Positions 28,819-37,280 of a stretch of DNA of 64,000 bases are shown piece by piece. The translations under genes and the position numbers were made by a program. Position 1 is the first letter of the stretch. Every line of letters begins with the position of its first letter. A model generated the notes under the pieces. That model saw only the letters and a list, made by a program, of their open reading frames with translations. It was not told the origin of the DNA and made no database searches. Origin of the DNA: Laceyella tengchongensis (GTDB taxonomy: Bacteria; Bacillota; Bacilli; Thermoactinomycetales; Thermoactinomycetaceae); contig NZ_FXTU01000008.1 in NCBI RefSeq assembly GCF_900182735.1, positions 1-64,000 of the forward strand, given 5' to 3'.

Positions 28819-29469
28819 GTGAAATACACAGTGATATTGTTTGATTTGGACGGAACGCTGATCGACACCAACAACTTAATCCTTTCTTCATTTATGCACA
28901 CTCTTGAGACGCATTGTCCGGGAAAATACACCGAGCAGGATGTGCTGGCATGCATGGGTGAACCGTTGCTTGACCAAATGCGCCGGTTTGACCCTTCTCA
29001 AGCCGAAGAGATGGTCAAAACGTATCATACCTATAACGTGGCCAAACACGATGAGCTGGTGGCATCGTTTCCCCATGTGCGCGAAGTATTAACTCAGTTG
29101 CATGAAGCGGGAGTCGTCTTGGCGGTCGTGTCCAACAAGCGCCGCCTGGTTGTGGACATGGGCTTGAAACGGATGGGGCTGGATCACTTGATGTCCGCTG
29201 TCGTCACCGTGGATGACGTGAAACGGGGCAAACCGGAACCGGACATGATCCATCTCGCGCTAGACAAGCTGCAAGCCACTGCCGAGCAGGCATTGATGGT
29301 GGGTGACAGCCGCTATGATCTCATGGCCGCCGAAAGAGCCGGTGTGGCCGCGGTAGGGGTGGCTTGGAGTTTGCACGCCGATGAGTTGAAACGGCTGGCT
29401 CCCGCGTATTTTATCGATGATATGCGTCAACTGCTTGACATAGTCCAGATCCAATCGGCCAGGGGATGA
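28819..29469 (+). CDS. ppaX: Pyrophosphatase PpaX (HAD family)
   Basis: Hydrolyses the pyrophosphate that HprK releases when it dephosphorylates Ser-P-HPr. A 216-aa HAD hydrolase with motif I FDLDGTLIDT, motif II VSNKRR, and motifs III/IV VKRGKPEPDM with MVGDSRYD. The length equals the Bacillus protein and the hprK-lgt-ppaX order is conserved, which separates it from other HAD phosphatases. The downstream acyltransferase begins 5 nt after its stop. Confidence 0.92.
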   Translation: MKYTVILFDLDGTLIDTNNLILSSFMHTLETHCPGKYTEQDVLACMGEPLLDQMRRFDPSQAEEMVKTYHTYNVAKHDELVASFPHVREVLTQLHEAGVVLAVVSNKRRLVVDMGLKRMGLDHLMSAVVTVDDVKRGKPEPDMIHLALDKLQATAEQALMVGDSRYDLMAAERAGVAAVGVAWSLHADELKRLAPAYFIDDMRQLLDIVQIQSARG

Positions 29470-29474
29470 TGGAG

Positions 29475-29972
29475 ATGAGAAAAACAGAGCGCTTCCCAGT
29501 GCATGGAAGTAATGCATTATGGCAACTCTATCAAACGATTCCCTTTTGGAAAGTGTTTTGGAACACCTTGATCATCTTGATTGCTCGTTATGTTCCCTTT
29601 TTGTCGATGAAACGGTGGTTGTACCGCACCTGCTTGCGGATGGAAATCGGGGAGCAAACGGCCGTGGCGCTGATGGCCACGATGGATGTGCTGTATCCTG
29701 AAAAAATCCGTATCGGTAAAAATACCATCATCGGGTATAACACAACCATCCTGACACATGAATACTTGATCCACGAATACCGACTAGGTGACGTGGTCAT
29801 TGGCGACCATGTGATGATTGGTGCCAACAGCACCATTTTGCCCGGTGTCACCATCGGCGATTACGCGATGGTGGGAGCGGGGTCGGTGGTTACCAAAGAT
29901 GTGCCACCCCATGCGCTCGTAGCCGGAAACCCGGCGCGGATCATACGCGAGCGGGCCACCGAAGGCACATGA
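29475..29972 (+). CDS. Left-handed beta-helix acyltransferase, YvoF-like
   Basis: A 165-aa hexapeptide-repeat O-acetyltransferase. The repeats are visible from about residue 75 (IRIGKNTIIGYNTTI, VVIGDHVMIGANSTI, VTIGDYAMVGAGSVV) and end with the typical GNPARII. The N-terminus contains one hydrophobic segment. MRKTERFPVHG at 29475 agrees with YvoF. An ATG three codons upstream overlaps the ppaX stop. The acceptor is unknown. It closes the hprK-lgt-ppaX unit. Confidence 0.85.
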   Translation: MRKTERFPVHGSNALWQLYQTIPFWKVFWNTLIILIARYVPFLSMKRWLYRTCLRMEIGEQTAVALMATMDVLYPEKIRIGKNTIIGYNTTILTHEYLIHEYRLGDVVIGDHVMIGANSTILPGVTIGDYAMVGAGSVVTKDVPPHALVAGNPARIIRERATEGT

Positions 29973-29988
29973 TACGGCATCTGCCACA

Positions 29989-30021
29989 GGCATCTGATTT
30001 TTAATATCAGATGCCTTTTTT
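29989..30021 (+). terminator. Rho-independent terminator of the hprK-yvoF unit
   Basis: GGCATCTGAT pairs with ATCAGATGCC around a 7-nt loop, followed by seven T. Confidence 0.9.
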
Positions 30022-30174
30022 ACGTTTCTAGCGCGGAAAAAGAGTGAACCGCCCTCAGATGCCAGACAATAGGAGTAAATGGTGTTGGGGGCGGACAAAA
30101 GCACTGTTGGCCTAGGAGTGTGACCAGATTGTGACGGGAAGGCCATTTCCCGGGGAATATTCACAAATCAGAAA

Positions 30175-30203
30175 TTGACTCAATATATACTGTTCGGTAA
30201 TAT
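30175..30203 (+). promoter_or_regulatory. Promoter of the RND transporter gene
   Basis: TTGACT and TAATAT are separated by 17 bp. The leader to the GTG start is about 115 nt. I saw no gene for a local regulator. Confidence 0.55.
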
Positions 30204-30320
30204 TGGGGTGATTTAAGGCCGGTTTCGAAAGCGGAAACAAACATCGAACGCATCAACGTTCAGGGTATTATCCTGTAGATTTAGCTCATTATGTATACTC
30301 TGGTGCAAAGGAGGATCCAA

Positions 30321-33300
30321 GTGAACTGGCTGACACGATTTTCTGTTCGCAATGTCGCCGCCGTTTTGATTTTGACCCTTCTCATATCTGGCGGAGGACT
30401 TTATACAGCGACACAATTGAAGATGGAATCGATGCCAGACATCAGTTTTCCAGTGGTAGTGGCGATTACGCCTTATCCTGGCGCTTCGCCAGAAGACATA
30501 TCTAAAAAGGTGACCGATCCGATCGAGAAGGCGGTTCGGGGGATGAAAGGCTTGCAAAAGCTGAATTCCGTCACCGCTGACAGCACCTCGGTGATTGTCG
30601 CTCAGTTTGATTTTGACGTAGATTTGGACAAAGCGGAACAAGAGATGGAAAGTCTCATCAGCAAAGTTCGCTTGCCCGAGGATGTGCAAGACACCGTGTT
30701 CAACCGTTTCGGTTTTAACACGACCCCTGTGGTCAGCTTGTCCGTTTCCAGCAAGGACAAAACGGCTGCGCAATTGGAACGGTTGATCAATGACAAAGTG
30801 AAACCCGCCCTGGAGGGAGTAAATGGGGTGGGGGAAGTGCAAGTGAAAGGGGAAGGACCCAAAGCGGTTTACATCCGCTTGAAGCCGGAGCAACTAAAAA
30901 AATACAACCTTTCCGCTCAAGCCGTCCAACAGGCTTTGCAAAGTGCCAACATGTCGTTGCCGTTGGGTGATTTGAGCACGGACGGTATCGAGTTGCCGGT
31001 GCGTATCGATCAGAAAATCACGAGTGTGGATCAGTTGCGAAATTATGAACTGACCGTTCCGCCTAACCAGATGGAAGGCATGCAACAAGCGTTTGACCAA
31101 ATCGGCCAAGGTTTTCAGACGATGGGCCAACAGATGGGCGCACTTGGCCAGGCTGTCGGTGGCTTGGGCAATGCGGTCAACGGAATTGGCCAAGCGGTAA
31201 ATGGATTAGGGCAAGGGGTTGCGGGCCTGTCACGGGCGCAAGCGACCCAGGCTGATTTGGTGGCCAAGCTGATCGGCTTGCAGATCGCCTTGAACAATGA
31301 GATGAGCAAGCCGGAACCGGACATGAAAAAAGTCGGTCAATTGTACGGTGCGATCAATGGGGTGAAAACCGGGCTTACCCGGCTTTCGGATCAACTGTCC
31401 AAAGTGAAGGGCCCGTCCAGCAAGAAAGTGCCGGGCATGAAGATGCCTAAAGGCAAGGCGTCTACCCTGCGCCCAGCTGGCAAACCAAAGCAACCGAAGC
31501 TCGCCGAAGCGGAGATCAAGACGGTGAAGTTGGGGGACATCGCCTCCATCACCGAGTCGGCTGCTGAGCAGTCCCTGATCACCCGCACCAATGGCAAGCC
31601 TTCTGTCAACATCGATATCATCAAAGATCAAGATGCCAACATTGTGGAAGTGGCCGACGGTATCTTCGCCAAGCTGGGGCAACTCACCAAAGAACACCCC
31701 GAGCTGAAGGTTATCACCTTGTATGACCAGTCCAAAAGCGTTAAAGCCTCCATTCATTCCATGGTGCGCGAAGGGCTTTTGGGTGCGTTGTTCGCTTCGG
31801 TCATCATTTTGATCTTCTTGCGTGATTTCCGCATGACCCTGATTTCCATCGTCTCCATCCCAGTGTCTGTGTTGGCGACGTTGATCTTGTTGAAACAAGC
31901 AGATATCACGCTCAACATCATGACATTGGGTGGAATGGCGGTCGCGATCGGGCGAGTCGTGGATGACAGCATTGTCGTGATTGAGAACATCCACCGCCAT
32001 CTGATGCGCAATGCGGATCGCAGTGTGAACATTATTCAAGTAGCGACCAAAGAAGTGGGCGCGGCCATCACGTCGTCCACCTTGACCACTGTGGCGGTAT
32101 TCATCCCGCTCGGCTTTGTGACCGGCATTGTCGGTGAAGTGTTTTACCCATTTGCATTGACTGTGGCTTTTTCGTTGTTGTGCTCATTGGTGGTGGCAGT
32201 CACGGTTGTGCCCGTGCTGTCCAAGCTGATGCTACTCCGCGGCACCCCGATGCGCCACAAACGGGCGGAAAGCCGGATGGCCCACTGGTACCGGAAGTCG
32301 TTGGCGTGGGCGCTGAACCATAAAGCAACCGTGATGAGTCTGTCAACGGTGCTACTGGTGGCCAGTCTCTTCTTAATTCCGTTGGTGGGAACGTCGTTTT
32401 TGCCAGCGGAAAAGGATAAGGCGTTGCGCGTGACAGTAGAGCTACCGTCGGGCACAGAGTTGCAACAAACCGACAAATTAAGCAAGCAGATCGAGCAATT
32501 GTTGCGGAAGCATAAAGAAGTGGGAGTCATCTCCACAACGGTCGGTAGCATGGCTGGCCAATTGGGCGCCGATGGCAGTATTGGCAGTGCCAATCGGAGT
32601 ACGATGGTAGTGATCCTGGATGATAACACCAACATGGAACCGTTCTTGGCTGATGTGCGCAACCAAGTGAAGCCGTTGGCAGAGGAGCATAAGGCTGAAA
32701 TCAACGTAACCGAGATGAGCAGCATGGGCGTGCATGGAGGCGGGATCAACGCCAGCGTTCGCGGGGACAACATGGCAGACGTCAAGCGGGTGACTGATGA
32801 ACTGACCGCAAAGCTGAAAAGCGTTGATGGGCTGACCAATGTGTCCAACAACTTAAGTGCCCAAAAAGAAATCGTCACTCTGCAAGTGGATGAGGCCAAA
32901 GCGGCCAAAAAAGGACTGGTGGCCCAGCAAGTGGCCATGTCGGTACGCGGCCTGCTCCAGGCGGACAAAGTGATGGAGATCGAGCAAGGTAACGAAGCAC
33001 AGGAAGTGAAATTAGGCTTAGAGAAAGAAGGGCTCGCCTCGGTTGAGCAACTGAAAAAGGTGGAAATTTTGTCGCAGACGGGAGACATGATCCGCTTGGA
33101 TGAAATCGCCACCTTGAAGGTTGAAAAGGGACCGGTGAGTATTCAAAAAGAAGACGGCCAATTGTATGCCTCCGTCACGGGAGATGTGATGGTCAAAGAC
33201 ACCGGAGCGGTTTCCCGAGAAGTGATGGACATCATCTCCAAAATGAAGAAGCCGTCCGGCGTTACCATCAAATTGGGCGGTGACACCGAAGAGATGAATA

Positions 33301-33830
33301 AAAGCTTCGCCCAGTTGGGAGTAGCTATGATTGTTGCCATTTTCGCCGTCTACTTGGTCATGTTGATTGCGTTTGGCGAGGCGACGGCGCCTTTCACCAT
33401 TCTGTTCTCCTTACCGTTTGCAGTGATTGGCGGTTTGGTCGGTCTTTATGTGGCGGATCAGCCGATTAGCGTGTCGGCGATGATCGGGGCGTTGATGCTG
33501 ATTGGTATCGTAGTGACCAATGCCATCGTCTTGATTGACCGCGTCATGCAGAAACGCAAAGAAGGCTGGGAGACTACAGAGGCTTTGCTGGAGGCAGCTG
33601 GCACCCGGCTCCGACCGATCTTGATGACTGCCTTGGCGACCGTGTGTGCGCTCCTGCCACTTGGATTGGGTTATGGAGAAGGGACGTTGTTGTCGCAAGG
33701 GCTGGCAGTGGTGGTGATCGGCGGATTGCTTTCGTCGACGCTGTTGACGCTGTTCATCGTGCCGATCATGTACCAGCTGTTCGCAGGGCTACAAGCGCGG
33801 TTTGGTAGCAAAAAGGAAAAAGAGGCATAA
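30321..33830 (+). CDS. RND family efflux transporter (AcrB/SwrC-like)
   Basis: A proton-driven membrane exporter of 1169 aa. It has an N-terminal helix, two large extracytoplasmic domains and two clusters of membrane helices. Family marks include SMPDISFPVV near residue 42, the GRVVDDSIVVIENIHRH block of helix 4 with the paired Asp, and GIVVTNAIVLIDRV in the second half. Residues about 250-400 hold an insertion with Gly/Gln repeats (GQAVNGLGQGVAGL) and a Pro/Lys-rich tail. It is therefore about 100 residues longer than SwrC, which exports surfactin and amphiphiles. GTG 30321 follows AAAGGAGG. It is monocistronic. The substrate is not predictable. Confidence 0.93.
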   Translation: MNWLTRFSVRNVAAVLILTLLISGGGLYTATQLKMESMPDISFPVVVAITPYPGASPEDISKKVTDPIEKAVRGMKGLQKLNSVTADSTSVIVAQFDFDVDLDKAEQEMESLISKVRLPEDVQDTVFNRFGFNTTPVVSLSVSSKDKTAAQLERLINDKVKPALEGVNGVGEVQVKGEGPKAVYIRLKPEQLKKYNLSAQAVQQALQSANMSLPLGDLSTDGIELPVRIDQKITSVDQLRNYELTVPPNQMEGMQQAFDQIGQGFQTMGQQMGALGQAVGGLGNAVNGIGQAVNGLGQGVAGLSRAQATQADLVAKLIGLQIALNNEMSKPEPDMKKVGQLYGAINGVKTGLTRLSDQLSKVKGPSSKKVPGMKMPKGKASTLRPAGKPKQPKLAEAEIKTVKLGDIASITESAAEQSLITRTNGKPSVNIDIIKDQDANIVEVADGIFAKLGQLTKEHPELKVITLYDQSKSVKASIHSMVREGLLGALFASVIILIFLRDFRMTLISIVSIPVSVLATLILLKQADITLNIMTLGGMAVAIGRVVDDSIVVIENIHRHLMRNADRSVNIIQVATKEVGAAITSSTLTTVAVFIPLGFVTGIVGEVFYPFALTVAFSLLCSLVVAVTVVPVLSKLMLLRGTPMRHKRAESRMAHWYRKSLAWALNHKATVMSLSTVLLVASLFLIPLVGTSFLPAEKDKALRVTVELPSGTELQQTDKLSKQIEQLLRKHKEVGVISTTVGSMAGQLGADGSIGSANRSTMVVILDDNTNMEPFLADVRNQVKPLAEEHKAEINVTEMSSMGVHGGGINASVRGDNMADVKRVTDELTAKLKSVDGLTNVSNNLSAQKEIVTLQVDEAKAAKKGLVAQQVAMSVRGLLQADKVMEIEQGNEAQEVKLGLEKEGLASVEQLKKVEILSQTGDMIRLDEIATLKVEKGPVSIQKEDGQLYASVTGDVMVKDTGAVSREVMDIISKMKKPSGVTIKLGGDTEEMNKSFAQLGVAMIVAIFAVYLVMLIAFGEATAPFTILFSLPFAVIGGLVGLYVADQPISVSAMIGALMLIGIVVTNAIVLIDRVMQKRKEGWETTEALLEAAGTRLRPILMTALATVCALLPLGLGYGEGTLLSQGLAVVVIGGLLSSTLLTLFIVPIMYQLFAGLQARFGSKKEKEA

Positions 33831-33833
33831 AAA

Positions 33834-33874
33834 ACATCATCCCCTGGCGAGTATGGATTGCCAGGGGATGATGT
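33834..33874. terminator. Terminator between convergent RND and YolD-like genes
   Basis: A perfect 15-bp stem (ACATCATCCCCTGGC with GCCAGGGGATGATGT). On the minus strand it is followed by TTTTT, so it mainly serves the YolD-like gene. On the plus strand the T-run is poor. Confidence 0.8.
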
Positions 33875-33878
33875 TGTA

Positions 33879-34208
33879 TCACAGCCAATCGACATTGATC
33901 AATTGGGAGAAGGTAATCCGTTTTTTCCATTCACCATTGGCGATGATAAACCATTCTTCAAAAGGTTGGATTTTGGCGACGCGCCCAAAAAACTGCAATG
34001 GAGAAAAACGACCGCTGTAAGTGACCAGAACAGGCCGTTCCAAATCATATGCTTCTTCTAACAGAAAACCCATATACTCGCGCTGCTCCGTTGTAAGCGG
34101 GGGTGGCTGGTATGATGGGAGTGTGTCGTCAATGTGCTTAGCCGGTTGCATAAAGGCGGATTGGGCCCGATGGTGTTCATACCACCGGTGAAAATGAATC
34201 ACGTTCAT
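33879..34208 (-). CDS. YolD-like family protein
   Basis: 109 aa. The C-terminal half (LTTEQREYMGFLLEEAYDL then RPVLVTYSGRFSPLQFFGR and EEWFIIANGEWKKRITFSQL) looks like the YolD fold, a small beta-barrel found beside Y-family polymerase genes in Bacillus and often damage-inducible. No polymerase gene is adjacent here. The ATG at 34208 has GGTGAG upstream. A LexA-like palindrome lies between its -35 and -10, supporting SOS control. The long upstream open frame on this strand is only the shadow of hfq. Confidence 0.7.
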   Translation of the reverse strand: MNVIHFHRWYEHHRAQSAFMQPAKHIDDTLPSYQPPPLTTEQREYMGFLLEEAYDLERPVLVTYSGRFSPLQFFGRVAKIQPFEEWFIIANGEWKKRITFSQLINVDWL

Positions 34209-34235
34209 GGTTGATCTCACCGTCCTTTGCTTTTG

Positions 34236-34265
34236 ATGATATACGAATATATGTTCGTATTGCAA
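34236..34265 (-). promoter_or_regulatory. Promoter with embedded LexA-like box for the YolD-like gene
   Basis: Reading the minus strand, TTGCAA (-35) and TATCAT (-10) are 18 bp apart. Between them lies CGAACATATATTCG (34244-34257), matching 12 of 14 positions of the SOS box CGAACRNRYGTTYC, within a near-perfect 20-bp palindrome at 34241-34260. Confidence 0.65.
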
Positions 34266-34382
34266 GAGGGGAATTTTAGTTAATTGATCATGAGGCGCGA
34301 AATGATGTGCAACAGGGGGAGGATTTTTCGCGATTAAAGGGGAAATGGGAAGAAAACAGTGACTGAAAAATGGGGTGAATCG

Positions 34383-34595
34383 ATGAACAATGTGCAGGAC
34401 TTGTTTTTGCAAGAAGTGATGGACAAACAATTGCCGGTAACCCTGTTTTTGGTAAATGGCTTTCAGTATCAAGGGCGGATTCGGAAGTTTGATAAGTTTA
34501 CGGTTTCCATCGAAGTGGATGGTAGCGAATTTTTGATCTTTAAGAAGATGGTCAGCACTGTGCAGACCGCGGCGCCTTTGCAGTTGGATTGGTAA
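34383..34595 (+). CDS. Hfq-like RNA chaperone, divergent
   Basis: A 70-aa Sm-fold protein. The Sm1 region QDLFLQEVMDKQLPVTLFLV with NGFQYQGRIRKFDKFTV fits Hfq. The Sm2 motif, normally YKHAIS, reads FKKMVST, so the conserved His is replaced. The ATG at 34383 has GGGGTGA 5 nt upstream. It is alone between the YolD-like gene and pyrD, not in the usual miaA-hfq locus, so it may be a second paralogue. Hexamer formation and proximal-face RNA binding cannot be assumed. Confidence 0.75.
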   Translation: MNNVQDLFLQEVMDKQLPVTLFLVNGFQYQGRIRKFDKFTVSIEVDGSEFLIFKKMVSTVQTAAPLQLDW

Positions 34596-34596
34596 G

Positions 34597-34630
34597 AAAA
34601 AGCGGAGTCCCATATGGGCTCCGCTTTTTT
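34597..34630. terminator. Bidirectional terminator between hfq-like gene and pyrD
   Basis: AAAAAGCGGAG pairs with CTCCGCTTTTT around a short loop, with T-runs on both strands. Confidence 0.9.
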
Positions 34631-35717
34631 ACCGATGTGCTGAACCGACGGCTTCCTTCACGCTGTTGAATCCCTCTTGTTCCAGCAAGCGCAATAGCTC
34701 TTGGTTGATCCATTTGGCAATGGAAGGGCCGCGATAGATCATGCCTGTGTATACTTGCACTAAGTTGGCGCCGGCCTTGATCTTATCGAGGGCGTCTTGG
34801 CCGGTGAAAATGCCACCTACGCCAATGATTGGCACCCTGCCTTGAGTGAGCTGGTAGACATGGTGAATGAACGCAGTGGATCGGGATGTGAGTGGCTTCC
34901 CGCTGAGTCCGCCCGTTTCTTTGCGGTGGTTGGCAGTGAGACCGTCCCGGGCCAATGTGGTATTGGTCGCGATGATGCCGTCAATGCCAAGTTGGAGGGC
35001 GGCGTCGACGATTTCTTCCACTTGCTCTTCGGTCAAGTCAGGAGCGATTTTCAATAACACCGGGCGAGTTGTTCCATGCTCAGCCGCAAGCTGTTCTCGT
35101 TTGCCGATCACCGCGGACAAAAGCTCTTTCAAGGCGGTAGCATGTTGCAGATCACGCAAACCAACGGTGTTGGGGGAACTGATGTTAATTACAAAGTAAT
35201 CGCCATGGATATAGAGGGCTTCCAGGCCCTTCTGGTAATCGGAGGCCGCTTCTTCATTGGGCGTGTCTTTGTTTTTACCCAGATTGATGCCGATGGGGAT
35301 GGAAGGGCGCGTCAATGTTTCAAATGCGCGTTTAGCCTGTTCCACGCCATGGTTGTTGAAACCCATGCGGTTGATGACAGCTTGGTCTTCGGGAAGACGA
35401 AACAGGCGCGGTTTGGGGTTGCCGCTTTGGGGACGGGGGGTCAGGGTGCCTACCTCGACAAAACCGAATCCGAGCGCCGCTAGGCCGGGGTAAACAGTGG
35501 CGTGCTTGTCAAAACCGGCTGCGAGTCCAACTGGATTGGGGAAGGTTGTGCCAAGGCAGGTGGTTTGAAGGCGGGGATCGACCACGGTCATGCTCTTCTG
35601 GTACAAATGGCGAACGGGTGGTGTGTTTTGCAACAATTGCAACCCTTTGATGGTCATTTCATGGGCCGTTTCCGGGTCCATCTTGAACAGCATTCGGCGA
35701 AGTGCAGAGTAAATCAT
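34629..35717 (-). CDS. pyrD: Dihydroorotate dehydrogenase, quinone-dependent (class 2)
   Basis: Oxidises dihydroorotate to orotate in pyrimidine synthesis and passes electrons to membrane quinones. The 362-aa length and the N-terminal amphipathic helices (residues 1-40, ALRRMLFKMDPETAHEM) mark class 2. NPVGLAAGFDKH, FVEVGTLTPRPQ, NRMGFNNHG and the catalytic-serine block INISSPNT are all present. It stands alone, whereas B. subtilis has a class 1B enzyme inside the pyr operon. AAAGGAAG lies 8 nt upstream. Confidence 0.95.
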   Translation of the reverse strand: MIYSALRRMLFKMDPETAHEMTIKGLQLLQNTPPVRHLYQKSMTVVDPRLQTTCLGTTFPNPVGLAAGFDKHATVYPGLAALGFGFVEVGTLTPRPQSGNPKPRLFRLPEDQAVINRMGFNNHGVEQAKRAFETLTRPSIPIGINLGKNKDTPNEEAASDYQKGLEALYIHGDYFVINISSPNTVGLRDLQHATALKELLSAVIGKREQLAAEHGTTRPVLLKIAPDLTEEQVEEIVDAALQLGIDGIIATNTTLARDGLTANHRKETGGLSGKPLTSRSTAFIHHVYQLTQGRVPIIGVGGIFTGQDALDKIKAGANLVQVYTGMIYRGPSIAKWINQELLRLLEQEGFNSVKEAVGSAHR

Positions 35718-35802
35718 ACCGATAACTTCCTTTCCGATATCCGCGCATAGGACGAGATTTCTCTAACCAACACACCATTATAGCAATTTTCCCCCAAAAA
35801 GA

Positions 35803-35828
35803 AAGCCGGCTATCCAAATAGCCGGCTT
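35803..35828 (-). terminator. Rho-independent terminator of the EthD-like gene
   Basis: AAGCCGGCTA and TAGCCGGCTT form a 10-bp stem. On the minus strand TCTTTTT follows. Confidence 0.8.
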
Positions 35829-35832
35829 AGGA

Positions 35833-36177
35833 TTACTTGATGTAATGCGGTTTGGTGAAGATGTTGGTTTTGAAGGATTCTTCTTGCCCGACGTACGCTG
35901 TCAAAAACTCTGCTGACTCCTTTAATGCAGTGGCGAGTGCGGCTTTTCCTTCCGGAGTGGTCAGGGTGCGTTGAAAGGACTCATAGCTAGCGAAATAAGT
36001 CTCACCCATCAAGAAGTAAGTCGAATCGCCGCTGGCTCGCGTGGAGTGAAGCCGGGTCACCTCCACTTTCAGGACACCGGGGATGTTGAGCAATTGAGGT
36101 ACGACGACATTGGTGTAATAGTCATAAAATTGATCTTCATTATCCATTCGCTTATATAAACCAACGGTTTTATACAT
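35833..36177 (-). CDS. EthD-like dimeric alpha/beta-barrel protein
   Basis: 114 aa resembling the EthD ferredoxin-like family: MYKTVGLYKRMDNEDQFYDY, then VPQLLNIPGVLKVEVTRLH and YFASYESFQRTLTTPEGKAA. Members form dimers and are found in degradative pathways and stress loci; some bind small aromatic ligands. No partner gene adjoins. GAGGGATCCC precedes the ATG. The upstream DNA is AT-rich. Its role here is unknown. Confidence 0.75.
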   Translation of the reverse strand: MYKTVGLYKRMDNEDQFYDYYTNVVVPQLLNIPGVLKVEVTRLHSTRASGDSTYFLMGETYFASYESFQRTLTTPEGKAALATALKESAEFLTAYVGQEESFKTNIFTKPHYIK

Positions 36178-36622
36178 GATGGGATCCCTCTTTCGTTATT
36201 GGAGAAGTATAAGGAAAATATAAACAGATAAGTTCTGTGTATATATGAATATTTTTATTTTATCATCCAGTATATATTTATGGGTAAAAAGTGTAAACTG
36301 TCATATAGATTTCAAGAGGTTGTCTAAATTTCGAAAGTAGCAACCGCTTTCAGTCCCGCTTGGCCACGTGTCATGGGGGATGTTTGCTGGGTTGTCAGCC
36401 TTGGCGGCGCATGCCATTTTGGGTGAATGCGTTGATATAGAAGTCAAATAGGTTGATTGATTAAGTGTCCCTTGCAGATGATGGTGGACGTCGCATCTGC
36501 ATCTCTTGCTTATGATCATCTTCGCTTCCTGCCATTTAATGGCTTAATATCATCCGTGATAGAATAACAATAAATCCATTCTACAAGGACTCTTCAAGAG
36601 ATAGCAGCTAGGGGGAACGACC
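36178..36622. other. 445-bp intergenic region with no recognised gene
   Basis: The left 110 bp are AT-rich and may hold the promoter of the EthD-like gene. A 72-codon open frame on the minus strand (36301-36519) has no family resemblance and no ribosome site I trust. The region could contain decayed coding DNA, but I cannot identify it. Confidence 0.4.
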
Positions 36623-37186
36623 TTGAAAATTTTATTCGCGACACAGAACGAAGCCAAATTAAAAGAAGCGATAGATGTTTTGGCGCCCATGGGGATCGAA
36701 GTGGAAAGCCTGCCAATTGTCTTGCACGAACCGGATGTGGGGACGATGGCGGAGGTGGCGGAAATCAAGTTGAAGCAGGTGTTGGAGCAGGGATATGACA
36801 CGGTGATGGTAGATGATGCGGGCATTTTCTTCGCCGCGTTCGATTCGTTTCCAGGCGTGTTGACCAAGCGCGTGTTTGATCGTATCGGTTATAAAGGAAT
36901 CCGCAAGCTTTTGGAAGGGGAAGTACGGGATGCTTGGTTTGAAGGGGCGGTTGCCGTCGCTTGCAAGGGGCAGACGGCCATTTTCACGGCCAAGACACAC
37001 GGGCGGATCTGTGATCAGATTGATGATGAGATGACGCCGAACCGGGCGATTCCGTTTGACCGTATCTTCATCCCTGACGGTGACACACGGGTGTTGCATG
37101 ACGTGCCATTGGAAGAGCGGCTCCGCTATTCTTATCGGCGCAAGGCGATGGAAAAGATGGCGGAGTGGTTGAAAAAATTACCGTAA
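36623..37186 (+). CDS. Ham1/RdgB family non-canonical purine NTP pyrophosphatase
   Basis: 187 aa. The family pattern is visible: an N-terminal ATQNEAKLKEA (Asn/Lys substrate motif), DDAGIFFAAFDSFPGVLT near residue 72, and RAIPFDRIFIPDG near 140. These enzymes hydrolyse ITP and XTP to keep deaminated purines out of nucleic acids. It differs from typical RdgB (the family SGL and GPG motifs are AGI and FPG), so a related substrate is possible. The start is TTG with AGGGGGAA upstream. It lies before the his operon promoter. Confidence 0.78.
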   Translation: MKILFATQNEAKLKEAIDVLAPMGIEVESLPIVLHEPDVGTMAEVAEIKLKQVLEQGYDTVMVDDAGIFFAAFDSFPGVLTKRVFDRIGYKGIRKLLEGEVRDAWFEGAVAVACKGQTAIFTAKTHGRICDQIDDEMTPNRAIPFDRIFIPDGDTRVLHDVPLEERLRYSYRRKAMEKMAEWLKKLP

Positions 37187-37193
37187 TTAACAG

Positions 37194-37222
37194 TGGTCAG
37201 ACATTCACCTTCATGTTATAAT
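37194..37222 (+). promoter_or_regulatory. Promoter of the his operon
   Basis: TGGTCA and TATAAT are 17 bp apart, and a TGn immediately before the -10 makes it an extended -10. It lies about 60 bp before hisZ. I saw no T-box or leader peptide rich in His. Confidence 0.65.
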
Positions 37223-37280
37223 AACGAAAACACTTTAGTTTGGTAACGTGATAATAAGATGAAGTGTGAAGGAGAGACCG

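Noticed and set aside
34209..34613. Upstream in-frame extension of the YolD-like gene
   Set aside because: It overlaps the Hfq-like gene in antisense. The ribosome site and LexA-type promoter place the start at 34208.
36301..36519. 72-codon frame in the gap before the Ham1-family gene
   Set aside because: No family resemblance and no reliable start; it may be decayed DNA but this could not be supported.
37187..37280. T-box or His leader peptide for the his operon
   Set aside because: The gap is under 100 bp and has neither a T-box motif nor a run of His codons.
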